64,000 bases of DNA from positions 372,001-436,000 of the forward strand of contig JAZKJV010002317.1 of NCBI GenBank assembly GCA_037367405.1, read 5' to 3'. Both the position numbers and the translations under genes were made by a program. Below, one piece after another: positions 12,530-24,574 of this stretch. This DNA comes from Ottelia alismoides. Taxonomy: Eukaryota; Streptophyta; Magnoliopsida; Alismatales; Hydrocharitaceae. The first letter of the stretch is position 1; every line of letters begins with the position of its first letter. The notes beneath the pieces are model-generated. The model was not told the origin of the DNA. It did no database searches and worked only from the letters and a program-made list of their open reading frames with translations.

Positions 12530-13770
12530 CGTCAACGGTCGGCGGATCATGATCAGATATAGTTTCAGGCGTTGACCGTTAACTCTAAAGGTAGAGGAAG
12601 ATGACAACTCAGATATATCAATACCGCCATTGTCATGTACCTGTCTGACCACATAAGGACCTTTCCATTTACTCTGTAATTTCCTTGGAAATAATTTTAG
12701 CCTAGAATCAAATAGCCATACACGTTGATCGGGCTCAAACTGTTTATGGCTGATATGAGAATCGTGCCATGTCTTCACTTTTTCCTTGTACTGTAGGCTA
12801 CTCTAAAAGGTTGTATCTCTCAGTTCCTCCAAGGCTGCCAACTCCGCTCTCCTCTGTTCTCCTATACTCTCGGGATCCAATAATAACTCTGTAACTGCCC
12901 ATAGTGACATGTGCTTGATTTCCACAAGCAAATGGTACGGCTTGCCATAGACGAGAGAAAAGGGAAATGTCCCTAATGGTGTCTTGAAGGAAGTCTGATA
13001 GGCCCACAAGATCGAGTCCAAAAGCTCTGACCAATCCTTTCGGTCCAGGCGGACTATCTTCTGTAAAATAGTCTTGATCTCCTTCTTTGATACTTCAGCA
13101 AGACCATTAGTCTGAGGGTGATATGGAGTGGCAATACGATGGTCAATGCTGAACTCATCTGCAAGGGCCCTTACCTTGTCATTGATAAAGTGAGTCCCCC
13201 GTCCGAAATCAGAACTCTCGGTACCCCAAATCGTGAAATGATATTTTTCCTCAAAAATCAGCATACAGTCTTAGCATCTGCGGCTCGGGCGGGGATGGTC
13301 TCAACCCAACGACTCACATAATCTACAGCAAGTAGAATGTACTCAAATCCCTGACTCTTAGGAAATGGGCCCATGAAATCAATCCCCCATGCAACAAAAA
13401 CCTCACAAAAGTGAATGGGCTGCATGGGCATCATGTCTCTTTGTCCGCAAGTACCCAAATTCTGACAGTTAGTACACCTCTTCATGAATTCATCAAAATC
13501 CTTGAAGAGAGTAGGCTACCAAAGGACGGATTGGAGCACCTTATGTGATGTCCGTCTCCCAGAATGATGTCCTCATGCCTCAAGCTTGTGGTAGTAGGTG
13601 AGGACGCTATGTTGCTCTTCTTGAGGAATACACCTCCTCCAGATATTATCCCCTCCTTCATGATAAAAGACGGGATCCTCCCAATGGTATGACTTGGCCT
13701 TCGCAAGGAAGGTCTCGAGTCGTTGCCTGGGCCAACCTTGTGGAACCGTCTTGGCGACAAGATAGTTCAC
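12530..13770 (-). pseudogene. Athila-type integrase, multiple frames
   Basis: The zinc-binding HHCC region spans 13770-13460: YYHKLEA followed by a G-H-H-S-G-R stretch, then MKRCTNCQNLG. The catalytic core follows: WGIDFMGPF and LAVDYVSRWVE in the frame at 13485-13258, then DKVRALADEFSIDHRIATPY and HPQTNGLAEVSKKEIK in the frame at 13264-12803, with the E of the D,D-35-E set in LAEVSKKEI. The C-terminal part (12778-12530) reads FDSRLKLFPRKLQSKWKGPY, the usual end of Athila integrase. Stops around 13530 and 12790 and a frame change near 13260 inactivate it. Confidence 0.88.
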
Positions 13771-13872
13771 AATATCGGCGTACCATGGAAGCGAGGTGAT
13801 GGCAAGGATCGCCTCATCTGAAAACGTCTCAGTGATAGGTGCAATGGGCTTAGATTTCTCAAGGTTCTCTAA

Positions 13873-14400
13873 TCAGGAGAGGTGATCCACCACTGCATTC
13901 TTAACTCCATGTTTATCCATAATCTCAATATCAAACTCCTGGAGCAGAAGGATCCATCTGGTAAGTCGAGCTTTGGCATCCTTCTTTGCCATGAAGTATC
14001 GAATGGCAGGGTGGTATGTATAGATAGTCACTCTTGATCCCAGAATATATGATATGTATTTGTCCAAAGTAAAGACTACAGCTAGCATCTCCTTCTCAAT
14101 CACAATGTAAATTCATTGAGTGGCATCCAAAGTCCGTCTAGCATAGTGAATGTCATACGGCAATCCATCCCTCCTCTGTCCAAGCACAACCCCTACGGCA
14201 AAATCAGAAGCATCAGTCAAGATCTCGAATGGGAGAGACCAATCGGGCAGCTGAAGGATGGGAGCCTTAACAACTAGATTCTTTAGAGTTTCGAAGGACG
14301 TAAGATACTTATCACCGATAATGAAATCGGTGTCTTTTGTCAGTAAATCAGTGAGCGGTCAGGAAATACGACTGAAGTCCTAAATGAACCGTTGGTAGAA
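13873..14400 (-). pseudogene. Athila-type RNase H, partial
   Basis: Only the C-terminal half keeps a frame (14103-13873): IEKEMLAVVFTLDKYISYIL, then an LTRWILLLQEFD block and DHLS. The N-terminal half (14110-14400) has several stops and only fragments can be read. This domain would remove RNA from the RNA-DNA hybrid during replication. Confidence 0.75.
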
Positions 14401-14427
14401 ACCGACATGCCCCAAAAAAGACCGCAA

Positions 14428-15338
14428 CTATCGCAGACTGGACGATGGATTGAGTTTTCTAATGATATCCACCTTGGCCGGATCGACCTCCATGCCCTTG
14501 TTGGAGATGATATGGCCAAGTATCGTCCCTTGAGTCATCATGAAGTGACTCTTCTCCCAAGATAAGACAAGGTTGACCTCTATGCAGCGCTGAAGCACAC
14601 GGTCTAGGCAGTCAAGACAAGCATCAAACCCATCGCCATAGACCGAGAAGTCATCCATGAAGACCTCTAAACAATCGCCCACCATGTCCGAGAAGATGGA
14701 CAACATGCACCTTTGGAATGTCGTCGAGGTGTTACATAGACCAAAGGGCATCCGTCTGAAAGCATATGTCCCAAATGGACATGTGAATGTTGTTTTGTCC
14801 TAATCTTCGGGCGTAATGGCCACTTGATTATAGCCGAAGTACCCTCCAAGAAAGCAATAATTACTCTTCCCAGCTACCTCTCGATAATCTGATCAATAAA
14901 TGGCAGTGGGAAATGATCCTTCTTGGTGTCCCGATTCAATTGTCTGTAGTCCACACAGACCCTCCAAGAAGTTGGTAACCGGGTAGCTATCTCCTCTCCA
15001 GACTCTCTCATAACTGTAGTGATACTTGTCTTCTTGGGTACCACATGTAATGGACTAACCCACTTGGAGTCAGAGATGGGGTAGATAAAATCGGTGCTCC
15101 ACCATTTAGATATTTCCTTCATGACCACATCTCGAAGATTCGAGTTCAGCCGTCGCTGGAACTCATGCGAGGGCTTGGCATCCTCTTCGAGGTATATATG
15201 GTGGGAGCACAGAGTCGGACTAATCCCCTGGAGATCATCTATACTCCATCCTATCACCTTGTGATTTCTTTCAAGAACCTCCATCAAATGAGATTCTTGC
15301 TCTCCAGTCAAATCTACTGAGGTAATGACTAGGTGCAT
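14428..15338 (-). pseudogene. Athila-type reverse transcriptase, frameshifted
   Basis: The first frame (15338-14874) covers the N-terminal RT: a W-S-I-D-D-L-Q-G-I-S-P block, then SKWVSPLHVVPKK, then WRVCVDYRQLNRDTKKDHFP. After a break with an in-frame stop near 14800, the frame at 14751-14428 resumes with MPFGLCNTSTTFQRC and the catalytic FMDD at residues 31-34, then LGHIISNKGMEVDPAKVDII. This order and wording are typical of Athila. At least one stop and one frame change make it inactive. Confidence 0.88.
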
Positions 15339-15857
15339 ATCTGGCTCACCTGTAAGGAATCTGTACTTAAGAGACCGTGGAAAGGGCTTCAGTTCTGGAC
15401 AACTGGGAGCTGGCAGATCTGGCTTCTAATATGTCTGAGTGAAGGCTACCAAATATGCATGTGAGAACTCTCGTTGTGCATGAAAATCTGACGAAGGGAA
15501 CCCTGATGGAACATCTGTAAACTATGATGGCTCGCTCTCCGTCCTAGATGTCGGCTCAGAAGGAATCAAACATGGCAAATAATCATCAAAGTCATCCCAA
15601 TCAATGTCTGAATCTGAGGGATCTGAATCTGAAGAACACGAATGAAACTCTGCTTCACCACTCATCCCACAATTGTCAGCCTCTAATGTGTCATCTGCCA
15701 GGGGTGTGCTCTTCAAGCTCTCGACTGCCATAAGTTGTAAGTATGATGAATTTGTGGGCAAGATGAGGGATTGTGCTACAGGATCTGTCTAAATGGCTTC
15801 ATCATCGGTCATCACAAAGTCGCACTCCTGGTGGACGTCTCGCTCAGCCTCTATCAT

Positions 15858-16076
15858 CTACTCAGTGTCACCGAACTGCTTGGAGCAGGCTGAATCTCGC
15901 GCTCTGGTCTCGTCGATCATCTCTATTTGTATACTTTTGTTCTCTATGCGAAAGTACACGTTCCCACTATCATGGTTGGTCACTGCCTTGGCAATGGCCA
16001 AGAATGGGCATCCAAGTATGATGGGGGTATCTCTTACCGACACAGGGATCTCCATGTCTAGTACAACAAAGTCCAC
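15858..16076 (-). pseudogene. Athila-type aspartic protease, C-terminal part
   Basis: The frame begins MDFVVLDMEIPVSVRDTPII and continues LGCPFLAIAKAV. It matches the conserved D-F-V-V-L-D-M / I-I-L-G-R-P-F-L-A end of retroviral-type protease in Athila elements. The catalytic D-T/S-G triad would lie just upstream (about 16100-16300), where stops prevent a continuous reading. An acidic, serine-rich frame follows at 15761-15522. In an intact element the protease would cut the gag-pol polyprotein. Confidence 0.7.
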
Positions 16077-16689
16077 AAGGAATTTCAGGCCCTAAATGAT
16101 AATGACCATGTCTCTCAACAACACCTTCGGCCTCTTAATCGATCGGTCAGCAAATTGAAGGACTTTCATGCTCTGATGGAGAGGGCCAAACTCAAATCAG
16201 TCAAGTAAGGTTGTCGGAAGGAGGATGATAGAAGAGTCGATGTCTAATAGAGTACGATCGAACTGCTACTCTAGATTCTCACATCTGACATAGGGATCTC
16301 CTGCATCAGGATTCTTGGCTGGCAGGCGGTTCTGAATGGAAAATCATGTGGCTCGGGTAAGCACATTGATCTCTCCTCTGTGGTTCCTCCTCTTCATGTG
16401 TATTGTAGTCTTCTCTCTCAAATTCTATTGGAAAAGGGGGATGTGCTTTGGTGCCTCGTGTAGAGTCAGCTGAATCTGAAATATGTCAATCATCTACTGG
16501 TTGAACTCTAACTGTTATGTCTTTTTAGGATTTCCTTTTTTATTCCCCTTCGCTAAGCGGAGTGCTTGAGGGAAGGGGATGGCTGGGCCCTCCTCAAATG
16601 GAGGGTTAGGAAGAGATTTCTGTGCATGTGAAGGAATGGAGTCCATACCAAGATCATCACGCAATACATATGGACTCTAAGAAGATGAA

Positions 16690-17230
16690 GAAACCTTTCC
16701 TTTATTCATTTTTTTGTCTTTTTCTTGTTACCACAGTCCTGAGATACAAAAGGTGGCAACACAATAGAGGGAAATAAAACATGAGTAGAAGTGGTGGCAT
16801 CAGTACCACCCATAGCATTTGTCTTCCCAGCATCAGCACCGTGCTCTGACATAGCATCAAGTATAATGGTGGCATTAGCACCACGCTCGGGATCAACATC
16901 ATGCAAAATGGTGGCCTTAATACCACCGCCTGCCTATGGAGTCACGATGGCCTCAGTACCGTCGACTGGATATCTATCCTTGGTGGCATCAGCACCACTG
17001 TCATCAACATCATTAGCGACATAAGCACTGCTACTCTCCTCATCTAGCGCTCCTGGTTCCTCGTGTGGTCGTCGCTCAGACGAGGTGTCGTCGGCTGGCA
17101 TCCTACCGCTCCTAGTAGTCACAAAATCAACATCAAATATAGAAGAAGACACGCAATGCAAAGAGTCACTAGGAGTGGTATCCTCTGTAGACTGTACCTG
17201 CACAGATTTTCTCTTCAAGTTGTTCGGGTT
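16690..17230 (-). pseudogene. Low-complexity gag-protease linker of the Athila-type element
   Basis: Between gag and protease, a minus-strand frame (17218-16934) and its continuation (16906-16706) encode degenerate repeats rich in G, A, D and T, such as GADA and GGTDAT. The matching DNA has a repeated GGTGGCATTAGCACCAC-like unit on the plus strand. No domain is recognised. It is probably a fast-evolving spacer that expanded by tandem duplication. Confidence 0.45.
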
Positions 17231-17639
17231 GGGTTCGATCTAAGCTAGTATGGCGGCCTTGCCCTTGATGATATCCCTCATCTCCTACCAGAACTCATCC
17301 ATTTCTCGTCGGAAGGATGCATGTTGTTCAGAGAGCAAGAAGGCCAGGTCGTCAAGAGCTGGGTTCTCGAAGGAAGGTACCTGAGAAGTGGAAGTGTTCC
17401 CGTGATGGGAATGAGGATGCTGCTGTGAATAGTGAGGGGGGCTGGGAGTATGGCTGGTAAGGCTGTTAACGCTGCCTCCATTGTTGTCCCTGATAAGAGG
17501 GATGGGGACCCTGTTGGTACTGCTGATGGGAGTGATAGGGCTGTTGTTTCTGGTTGTTCTGGTTTCCCTGAGCAGGAGGTTGCTGCTATGATGAGGTGCC
17601 TCTGGTGGTCCAATAGAATCCTGCGTGATCGCGACAAAT

Positions 17640-19302
17640 TCCGGCCTACTGTGGGTACCGGTCGTACCATATCCCAGTGACTTCCATCAATGGCTCCTGC
17701 TCGAAGGATGGTGGAGGAAGAACTTCCAGTGGCTGGTCCGGCTGATGAACCACCATATGAGTGTCATGAGATAGTGGCGGCGATGGGTAGTACTGTAGAT
17801 GATGGACTGGCTCTTCCTGGATGTGGTGAACATGGCGGTGTGTGGTAGAGGGCTGTGGAGCTGCTACTGCTAGGATCAGCACGTGTCCTAGGGGGGTTGT
17901 GTGGACGTCTGTGCTTCCTGAATACACAAGATCTATGTCTTCAGGTAACTCATGGTCTTCGTCAACTGGTCCATCTAGGCAAGCCCCTGGCTCTGCTTCT
18001 TCTCAAGGATCTCGATGCGGTCCAGCTTCTCGCTAATGATCCCCATATCGGCTGCGGTGAATTCAACCTGAGCTGCTACTGTTGACGGAGTGTGGGAACC
18101 GGCATCGATACGTGCAATCCTCTGATATGAACCTGCAACTTGGGGGGCCTTTGACTACGTGTAGACTCGGGCTTGGGCCATTACTGTCGAGTTCTCTGCC
18201 ATCCCTTCATAGATGGCCCAAACCTCATCTTAACCCTTGGAAAAGTAGGACCCACCACAAGAGGCATTCACAAGCCTCTGCAGCTCCGATGTCAGTCCAC
18301 AAAAGAAGCTCTGAACAAGGTCGGGCTTTGATATGTCATGATGTGGACACCAGTCAATGAGCTCTCTAAATAGATCCCAAGCTTCATGGAACTGTTCATT
18401 TGGGATCATGGTGAAGTTGCTGATCATAGCTCGCACTACGTTGGTCCGGCTGAGAGGGTAGTACTTATTCAAGTACGCGGTCCGGAGCTGCTCCCACGAT
18501 GTGACATACCTCCCAAGATTCTTCAGCCAATAGGCTGCTCGGTCAGCTAATGAGAACGGGAAGGCAATCATCTTATTTGTGTCCTCATCCACCAGTCTCT
18601 CGTGGACAATGCTGCAAATCATCTCAAACTCTTGCAGATGGAGATGAGGCTCCTCGGTGGCCAGCCCATGAAACTTGGGCAACAACTGGATAGGCTGGGG
18701 GCGAAGCTCAAAGTTCCCAACAATGGGAGGAAGCTGGATCCATCGGTGAGTGAGGGTTGCACCGGGGTTGTGCAACTGCCTCATGGTCCTCGATGGCTGG
18801 TCCGCCTGTTGTTGGTCTCCTCCTGCTCCACCTCCTACGTCAGGTCCTGCTTCAGGTATCTCTCCACCGCTCTCAGATCTGTATTCTCTGTATGCTTGCA
18901 TCTGCGCCAGCTCTCTCATAATGTCACCCATGAAGGCTCCCTGATCTCTGATTTATCTATGCATCGTCTCTAGGGAAGCTAACAATGAATTGTTGATGGC
19001 AGTCTGATCATACATTGTCCCTGCTCATCTGGGAGTCTCTCACTACTGGCCATATCTTGAGTCTCTAGAAAGGCAAAGGTACCCATCTCAGGTGCCGTCA
19101 AATGTCCAGAAATCTTTGTTGCACTATACTCTGACACCATAGGATTGATAGAAGAAGAAGGGTGATCGAGGGGGAACAGGGTGGACGTGAACTCAGGCTC
19201 GAAGAGTGGGTCTAAACTCCCCGAAGCCGACCTAGATGAATAAGGAGGAGTGCTCGATAGCGGTGCCACCAGACGTGGCCTAAGGGATCTCCTTCCCATC
19301 AT
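17640..19302 (-). pseudogene. Athila-type gag (capsid) with frameshifts
   Basis: The likely start is one of two adjacent ATGs at 19302/19299, giving MMGRRSLRPRL. The first frame runs to about 18979. After a frameshift and one stop it resumes at 18931 and reads to 18230 as a retrotransposon gag core: FELRPQPIQLLPKFHG, then a block with HLHLQEFEMIC, PFSLADRAAYWLKNL, a T-S-W-E-Q-L segment and CPHHDISKPDLVQSFFCGL. These are the hallmarks of the Athila/Tat capsid family. The C-terminal part (to about 17640) is proline- and glutamine-rich and split over several frames. The product would form the virus-like particle shell. It is not translatable as it stands. Confidence 0.8.
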
Positions 19303-19359
19303 CCTGATCTGGAGATAAAGGCAGATGAGATCTGGAATGCAAACAAGATTGGCAATCAA

Positions 19360-20775
19360 ATCCCCAATTCATTTACGCAACTCTGAGATGATGACCGTAA
19401 AGGTTTGGTTGTTTATCTTGTCAATTTTATTTTGGTGATTAATCAATCTATCAGAGCGATTAAGTGAGATGTTGGAAGCCCGACTCTCCTAGTCAGTTGT
19501 CCCCATCCCAAATGAGATCTTTCCCAGCCAGTATGAATTGCGGACCGTTTACCGGCTACCCGATCAACTCAATCTGTTAAGGACGTCGTGGTCCACTTTA
19601 ACGGTTACCGGAGAGATCCTCACAGGAGAACGACTAACCAAGACCAGTAGTCAACCAGAATTTTGGGCGTGGCTCTAGTCTAGCGTGCGGGTCACTCTCT
19701 CACTACAGATAAATCAACCAATGAAGGGGTTACTCTCCCCAAGACAAAAAAATTTGGTGAGGTGAGTTTTAAGGTTAAATTTGCATTAGCAATCCCAATT
19801 TTATTTGATTATCTCTTTTTTAGGTATTTTTCTGATAAAAGCAATGCCTAACGAATTTTCTGATTTCCTTGGTTATTTTGAGTCCAATAAAACGGGGGAG
19901 GAAGTTCGAAAAGCCGGATGCGCGATCAAACACAATGATGCATGCAAAGTTAGAAATGCGTAACTTGCTCCAACACTCTACATGCAGGGTGATTCGCGCA
20001 TAAATTTAAAGACAAGAAATAAACTACCTATATGATGCACGAGGAAACCATCCCTGGATAAGCAACTTCTATTAATCGTGAAGCACAAGTAGCTACGACT
20101 AGGAAGAGAGACTGGAGTCCGATCGTGGGAGCCAATCGGTGTCCACCAGAATGGATCCTACAAGCGTTGTATACGACCCATCCCGGTACATGGTCTCTAG
20201 TCCAAGTCGAATAGCTTTTTCAATCAATTATTAGCTAAGTCCAATTACGATCTATATGTGCATGCAAGATATTAAGTGTGGGGCCTTAGCTAATTATGTC
20301 ACAATCAATAAAAACTCCTAGATCTAGGGTTAAATCTATGTGAATCAAGCAGATAGTAAAATTGACAAAACCGTGAAAAACCACGAAAAACAGACGAGGC
20401 CCCCAAGGGAACAATCCCTCGGGAAATGGACCTCGTGAACTGTAAAAGTATCCAAGTCCTGAATATTACAAGTTAATGAGTCACTCTCTCACTTAAATTA
20501 CACAAATATAGGCAATAAAGTAAATGGAGCTAAATCTACAAAATCTCTCTAAATCTTTTCCGTGCAGGGATAGCAGGCCGAAGCCAGTTTCACATGGGTG
20601 CGTAGGTGCCTAGGGAAACGTGCCTCCCTCGATCCGCGATACCTCGCACAAAGTCAACAGAGAGAAGGGATTAGATAGCTCAACAATATATAAAAAATAA
20701 AGGAAATAAATAATGCAAAAAAGAAGACAAATAATCACAATCAATCAGAAATAAAGCCGATCTATATGTTGTTGC
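19360..20775 (-). other. Untranslated leader of the Athila-type element
   Basis: This is the interval between the primer site and gag. I see no coding frame, only ordinary mixed-composition sequence. It probably holds the packaging signal, but no motif can be named. Confidence 0.5.
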
Positions 20776-20793
20776 TCCCCGGCAACGGTGCCA
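20776..20793 (-). other. Primer binding site (tRNA-Asp type) of the Athila-type element
   Basis: The minus strand reads TGGCACCGTTGCCGGGGA, two bases after the CA end of the LTR. This matches the primer site used by Athila elements, with one base different from the common TGGCGCC form. Confidence 0.92.
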
Positions 20794-20795
20794 TT

Positions 20796-23700
20796 TGATT
20801 AACACGAAAATCGATGGTCTTAAGTTCCACACAAGGCGGGAACTCAGTCGCTGAATTGACCATACGAAATCTGGGTTAAGTCAACAATTAACCCACAACA
20901 ATAAAATCAATCAATGAAAGTAAATGTGGAGCTAAAATTTATTATAACTCTACAATAATGATGTGTATAGGTGCAAGTATGTGTAGAGTGTTGAACACAG
21001 GGAACAAGCAGGATAGATCAGGGAAAACAAGCTCAAGAATGAGAGTGATCAAATGTCTACAAGTATCCTATTTTGTGGGTTTTTAATTTTATAATTTTTT
21101 ATTTAATTTTTGATTTTATGTTATTATATTTTGATTTTTAATTTGCTTATTTTGTATTTTTTATATTTTATATTTTTATATTTTCTTTTTATTTTAATAA
21201 GGAAGTAAAACTATACCTGATATATATAAAAAAGAGAGAAGAGAGAGATAAAAATACGTAAAAAATACTCAAAATACAAGAAATAAAGTATTTTTGTGGT
21301 TTTTATGTTTTTCTAATGTTTTTATGATTTTCCCAAATTTTTCCTATTTTTTGATATTTTTGAAGTTAAAAATACTGAAAACAGTTAATAAAATTACTGT
21401 TCGAAATAAAAATGGAGATGAAAAATATCAAACAGTGTCAAAAATTCTCTAAATTAATTTTAAACTAAAGATAATACACTAAATAAAATTTGGAAACAGT
21501 AATAAGATTTTGTGATTTTTTTGGAATTTTTAAATTTTTTATGAAGATTTTAGGGTTTTTCTAATTTTTAAGAGTTTTCTTTTGAAATTTTTACTGATTT
21601 TTTTTATCTGAAGTTAAAACACACAGAAACAGACAAGATATAATTTTTGGAATTTTTCAAAAACTTTTTATAATTTTTATGTATTTTCTAGTGCAAACAG
21701 TGAAGAAAATGCATGTTTTTGAATTTTAGAAATAATAAAATGCAAAAAAATGCAAATTAAAAATATGGTGTGATAGAGCAATGCAACAGGCATACAATGA
21801 AATTTTTTGGGGAATTTTTAAAGTTTTATAGATGCATGAAACAATTAGAGATAACAAAGAGAAACTACACTAGCAAGGGCATTTTTGTAAATATCCAGAA
21901 CATCATGGCTAAAGTGCAATTATTCCACAAAATAATCAATTGATTAACAAAATTTCTGGACTAATCACAAATAACCAAAATCCCAAGGGTATGCGTGCAA
22001 AATTTCTAAAGTCTTGTGCGCAAGGCATGTGACTAGCAGGGACCTAAACGTAATTACCAAAACCTGAGGGGTTATCTTGCAAATTTTCCAAAAATATTAC
22101 ACTTAATATGAAAATTTCAGTACTGAATGGAAATAACTAAACCTGCAAGGGGCCCTCTGCAAAATGTTTACCCCCCTTACGCGCACAGGCACGTGAGGTG
22201 ACGTGGACAGGGACCTGAGTGCAAATATGAGGAATCCAGGGTTTTTTGCAAATATTACACAAAATATTAAACTACAGATGAAAGTTTTAGGGCTAAATAT
22301 TAAATACAAAAACTCTCGGGTAAAAGGATGCAAAATACCCAAGCACTGACGTTCCGACGGCAGGAGTCTTTTCACTTGACACATGGCGAGCCTCGGATGC
22401 ATGATACGCCTTCACGGATGACTGGCCAGGATTAGATCCTGGCCCTTGATCGAATGGCTGCGGGACGAGGGGATCCAACAGTGGTTGCTTGCTTGGACGA
22501 CGGCCCTTGATCGGATGGCAGCGGAGGGCGTTGGAAGAACAAGGAGAAGCTTCGGCTGGGCGAAGTACCCCGAGCTCTTCCTCCCGCCTCTGGCGGTCTT
22601 GATGCTCGCAAAATGGGGTGTTCTCTTCCTGGAGGCTTCCTCTAGCGGCTGGAGTTCCCAAAAAGCCCCGCCATTGACCGGAGGGCTCGCAGCAAGACGG
22701 TGGAGCTTTGGAGCTCCGAGGATCTCCGACAAACCTTCAAAACTACTCTAGTTGCAGCTTTGGCGTTCAGACCTGCACAGGAAAGTTTAAACCGTCGAGG
22801 GTAAAATACCTCGACGGTTGGAGAAGCAAAGGGATGCAAAGGACGGCGAGATGGCTTGACGGCCGGAGCGAGCTCCGGCGAGGGTTCGATTTGGTGATCC
22901 GATGTACGAAACGTAAGGATAACGATGGGGATCTATTCCTACAACTGTGGGAAGTAAAGAAAATGCAAAAGAAATGAAGAATAATGGACCTCGATGGTGT
23001 AAGTCACCTGAGGTGAAGACCTCGACGGCGAAGGCTTGCCGGAGGCGGTGGAGCCGCCTCTATGCTTCCTCGACCGACCTGACACGCGGAGAATGAAGCT
23101 GTCACCTTCCTCTCACGATTGAGCACGAAAGGGGGAGAAAAGTTGGTGCAAAAGGGGTTCAAAATTAAGGAAGAAGGTCGGGGGTCCATATATGAAGGGT
23201 TGACGAAATGGCTTAGGCGGACCAAAGATCAATGGAGATCGAGAAAATCAATGGTCCTCAGCCCTAGGGAAGACGTGGGCGTGCAAGAGCAATGAACGAG
23301 GCACAAAAGTTGTGAAGAGTGTATCGTGAAATAGTGGAAGGATTGTCCTCGAATAAGCGACAAATTGGGTCAAAAACACGTTCTGACAAAGGGGCAGGAC
23401 AAAGGACAGTCAGTTTACCGGGGTCAACGTTTACCGCCACCTGGTTTGTCCACGTGGACCAACTAGGGAAAAGCCCTGAAATAATATTTGAAAATTAATT
23501 AAAAAATAGTAAATGATTTAATTAATTTTAAGTTATAAAATAAAAAATGTTAATTATTTTTTAAATTATTTTATTATGATTTTTATTTATTTTTTCGAGA
23601 TTAAAAGTTATGTTTCCTTTTATAGCTTATATATAGGTATATTCATCTATGTATTTTATTATTTTATTTTATTTTGTATATTTAATTTTATTATTTTTGC

Positions 23701-24550
23701 TTATCATTTTATAAATTAATAACTTATTTTTATACACTTAAATATACTTTTATTTTATTTTTCCGATGTGTTTTGTACAAGTAAATAAATATACATATTA
23801 TCTACATAGGTATAGACATAGGTACTTCATCTATGTATTGTATGCAAATATTTTAATTTTATGTTTTCTTTGTGTCTTTATTCCTAAATAATATTTACAA
23901 ATTATAAAAATATAAAAGTATAAAATAATGAACAATGAATAAAATAAATATTTTAATCTGTACAAGTATACAATAGGAGCCCAAAACTCGACTTTCAAAA
24001 CGTAACTCCGAAAAATATGAAACCACTTCATTAAATATCTTATGAAAAATTATATACAATTAAAGTGATTTTGATACATTTCGAGTTTTTATTTGAGAGA
24101 TACAGGTCTGGGAAGTTGAAATTTGGAATCTTATTCAGATCATAACTCTTTATCTGTACATTATTTTTGTATGAAATTAATTTTGTACTTTTCTTTATTT
24201 AATTATCTACAACTTTCGTACAAAGTTTCTTTATTTGGAGTATAAAAAGTGGAACTAAAAATAGGTCCCAAAATGAATAAAGAATGAATTTAAAAAAGGG
24301 GTCTTATATTGTATTTTGGCCCTTATCTCCCCCTGCTTTTTTCCTTGTCGACCTATTCATCTAGATGCCTAGGTCTCGAGGGTTTGGGTTATAAAAATAT
24401 TTACAATATTTTATTCTTTTTCTTTTCTTTTCTTTATTATATAATTTTGGCTTTAAAAATCGTATTTTGTACACTATTTACATACATATGCATAAATGCT
24501 AAAATGCGGGAATTAAGGGTATTTACATACATTTACTAGGATTTTTGAGG
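20796..24550 (-). repeat. 5' LTR of the Athila-type element (right boundary approximate)
   Basis: The left edge is set by the primer site, with a CA end in element sense at 20796. The right edge is inferred from where chromovirus coding begins (about 24565), because the partner LTR is outside the window. A TATA-like box lies at 23184-23198. A GC-rich leader (about 22350-23180) follows it, then a T/A-rich stretch (21060-21860) full of short homopolymer runs. Several open frames in the GC-rich part resemble nothing and I treat them as non-coding. Confidence 0.6.
23184..23198 (-). promoter_or_regulatory. Probable LTR TATA box (Athila-type element)
   Basis: The minus strand reads CTTCATATATGGACC, followed by a GC-rich leader. 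Its placement in the LTR fits a promoter, but only position and base composition support this. Confidence 0.4.
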
Positions 24551-24574
24551 CCAAAATGATAGAATAAAGATGAT

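Larger units (their letters stand above)
9852..24550 (-). mobile_element. Athila-type Gypsy retrotransposon, minus strand, degenerate
   Basis: Reading right to left, the order is long LTR (about 24550 to 20796), tRNA-Asp primer site, leader, gag, protease, RT with an F-M-D-D catalytic box, RNase H, integrase, then a 2.5-kb 3' untranslated region with repeated purine tracts. The gag and RT wording and the TGGCACCGTTGCCGGGGA primer site are those of the Athila branch of Gypsy elements. No envelope-like frame is visible after integrase. Frameshifts and stops break gag, pol and RNase H. The 3' end is interrupted by Copia A at 9851, so the 3' LTR must lie left of the window. The right end abuts a chromovirus RT fragment, so this element probably inserted into that one. 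Confidence 0.85.

Noticed and set aside
22103..23225. Several GC-rich open frames on both strands suggesting a host gene
   Set aside because: They fall inside the Athila LTR between its TATA box and the primer site, overlap each other, and show no domain.
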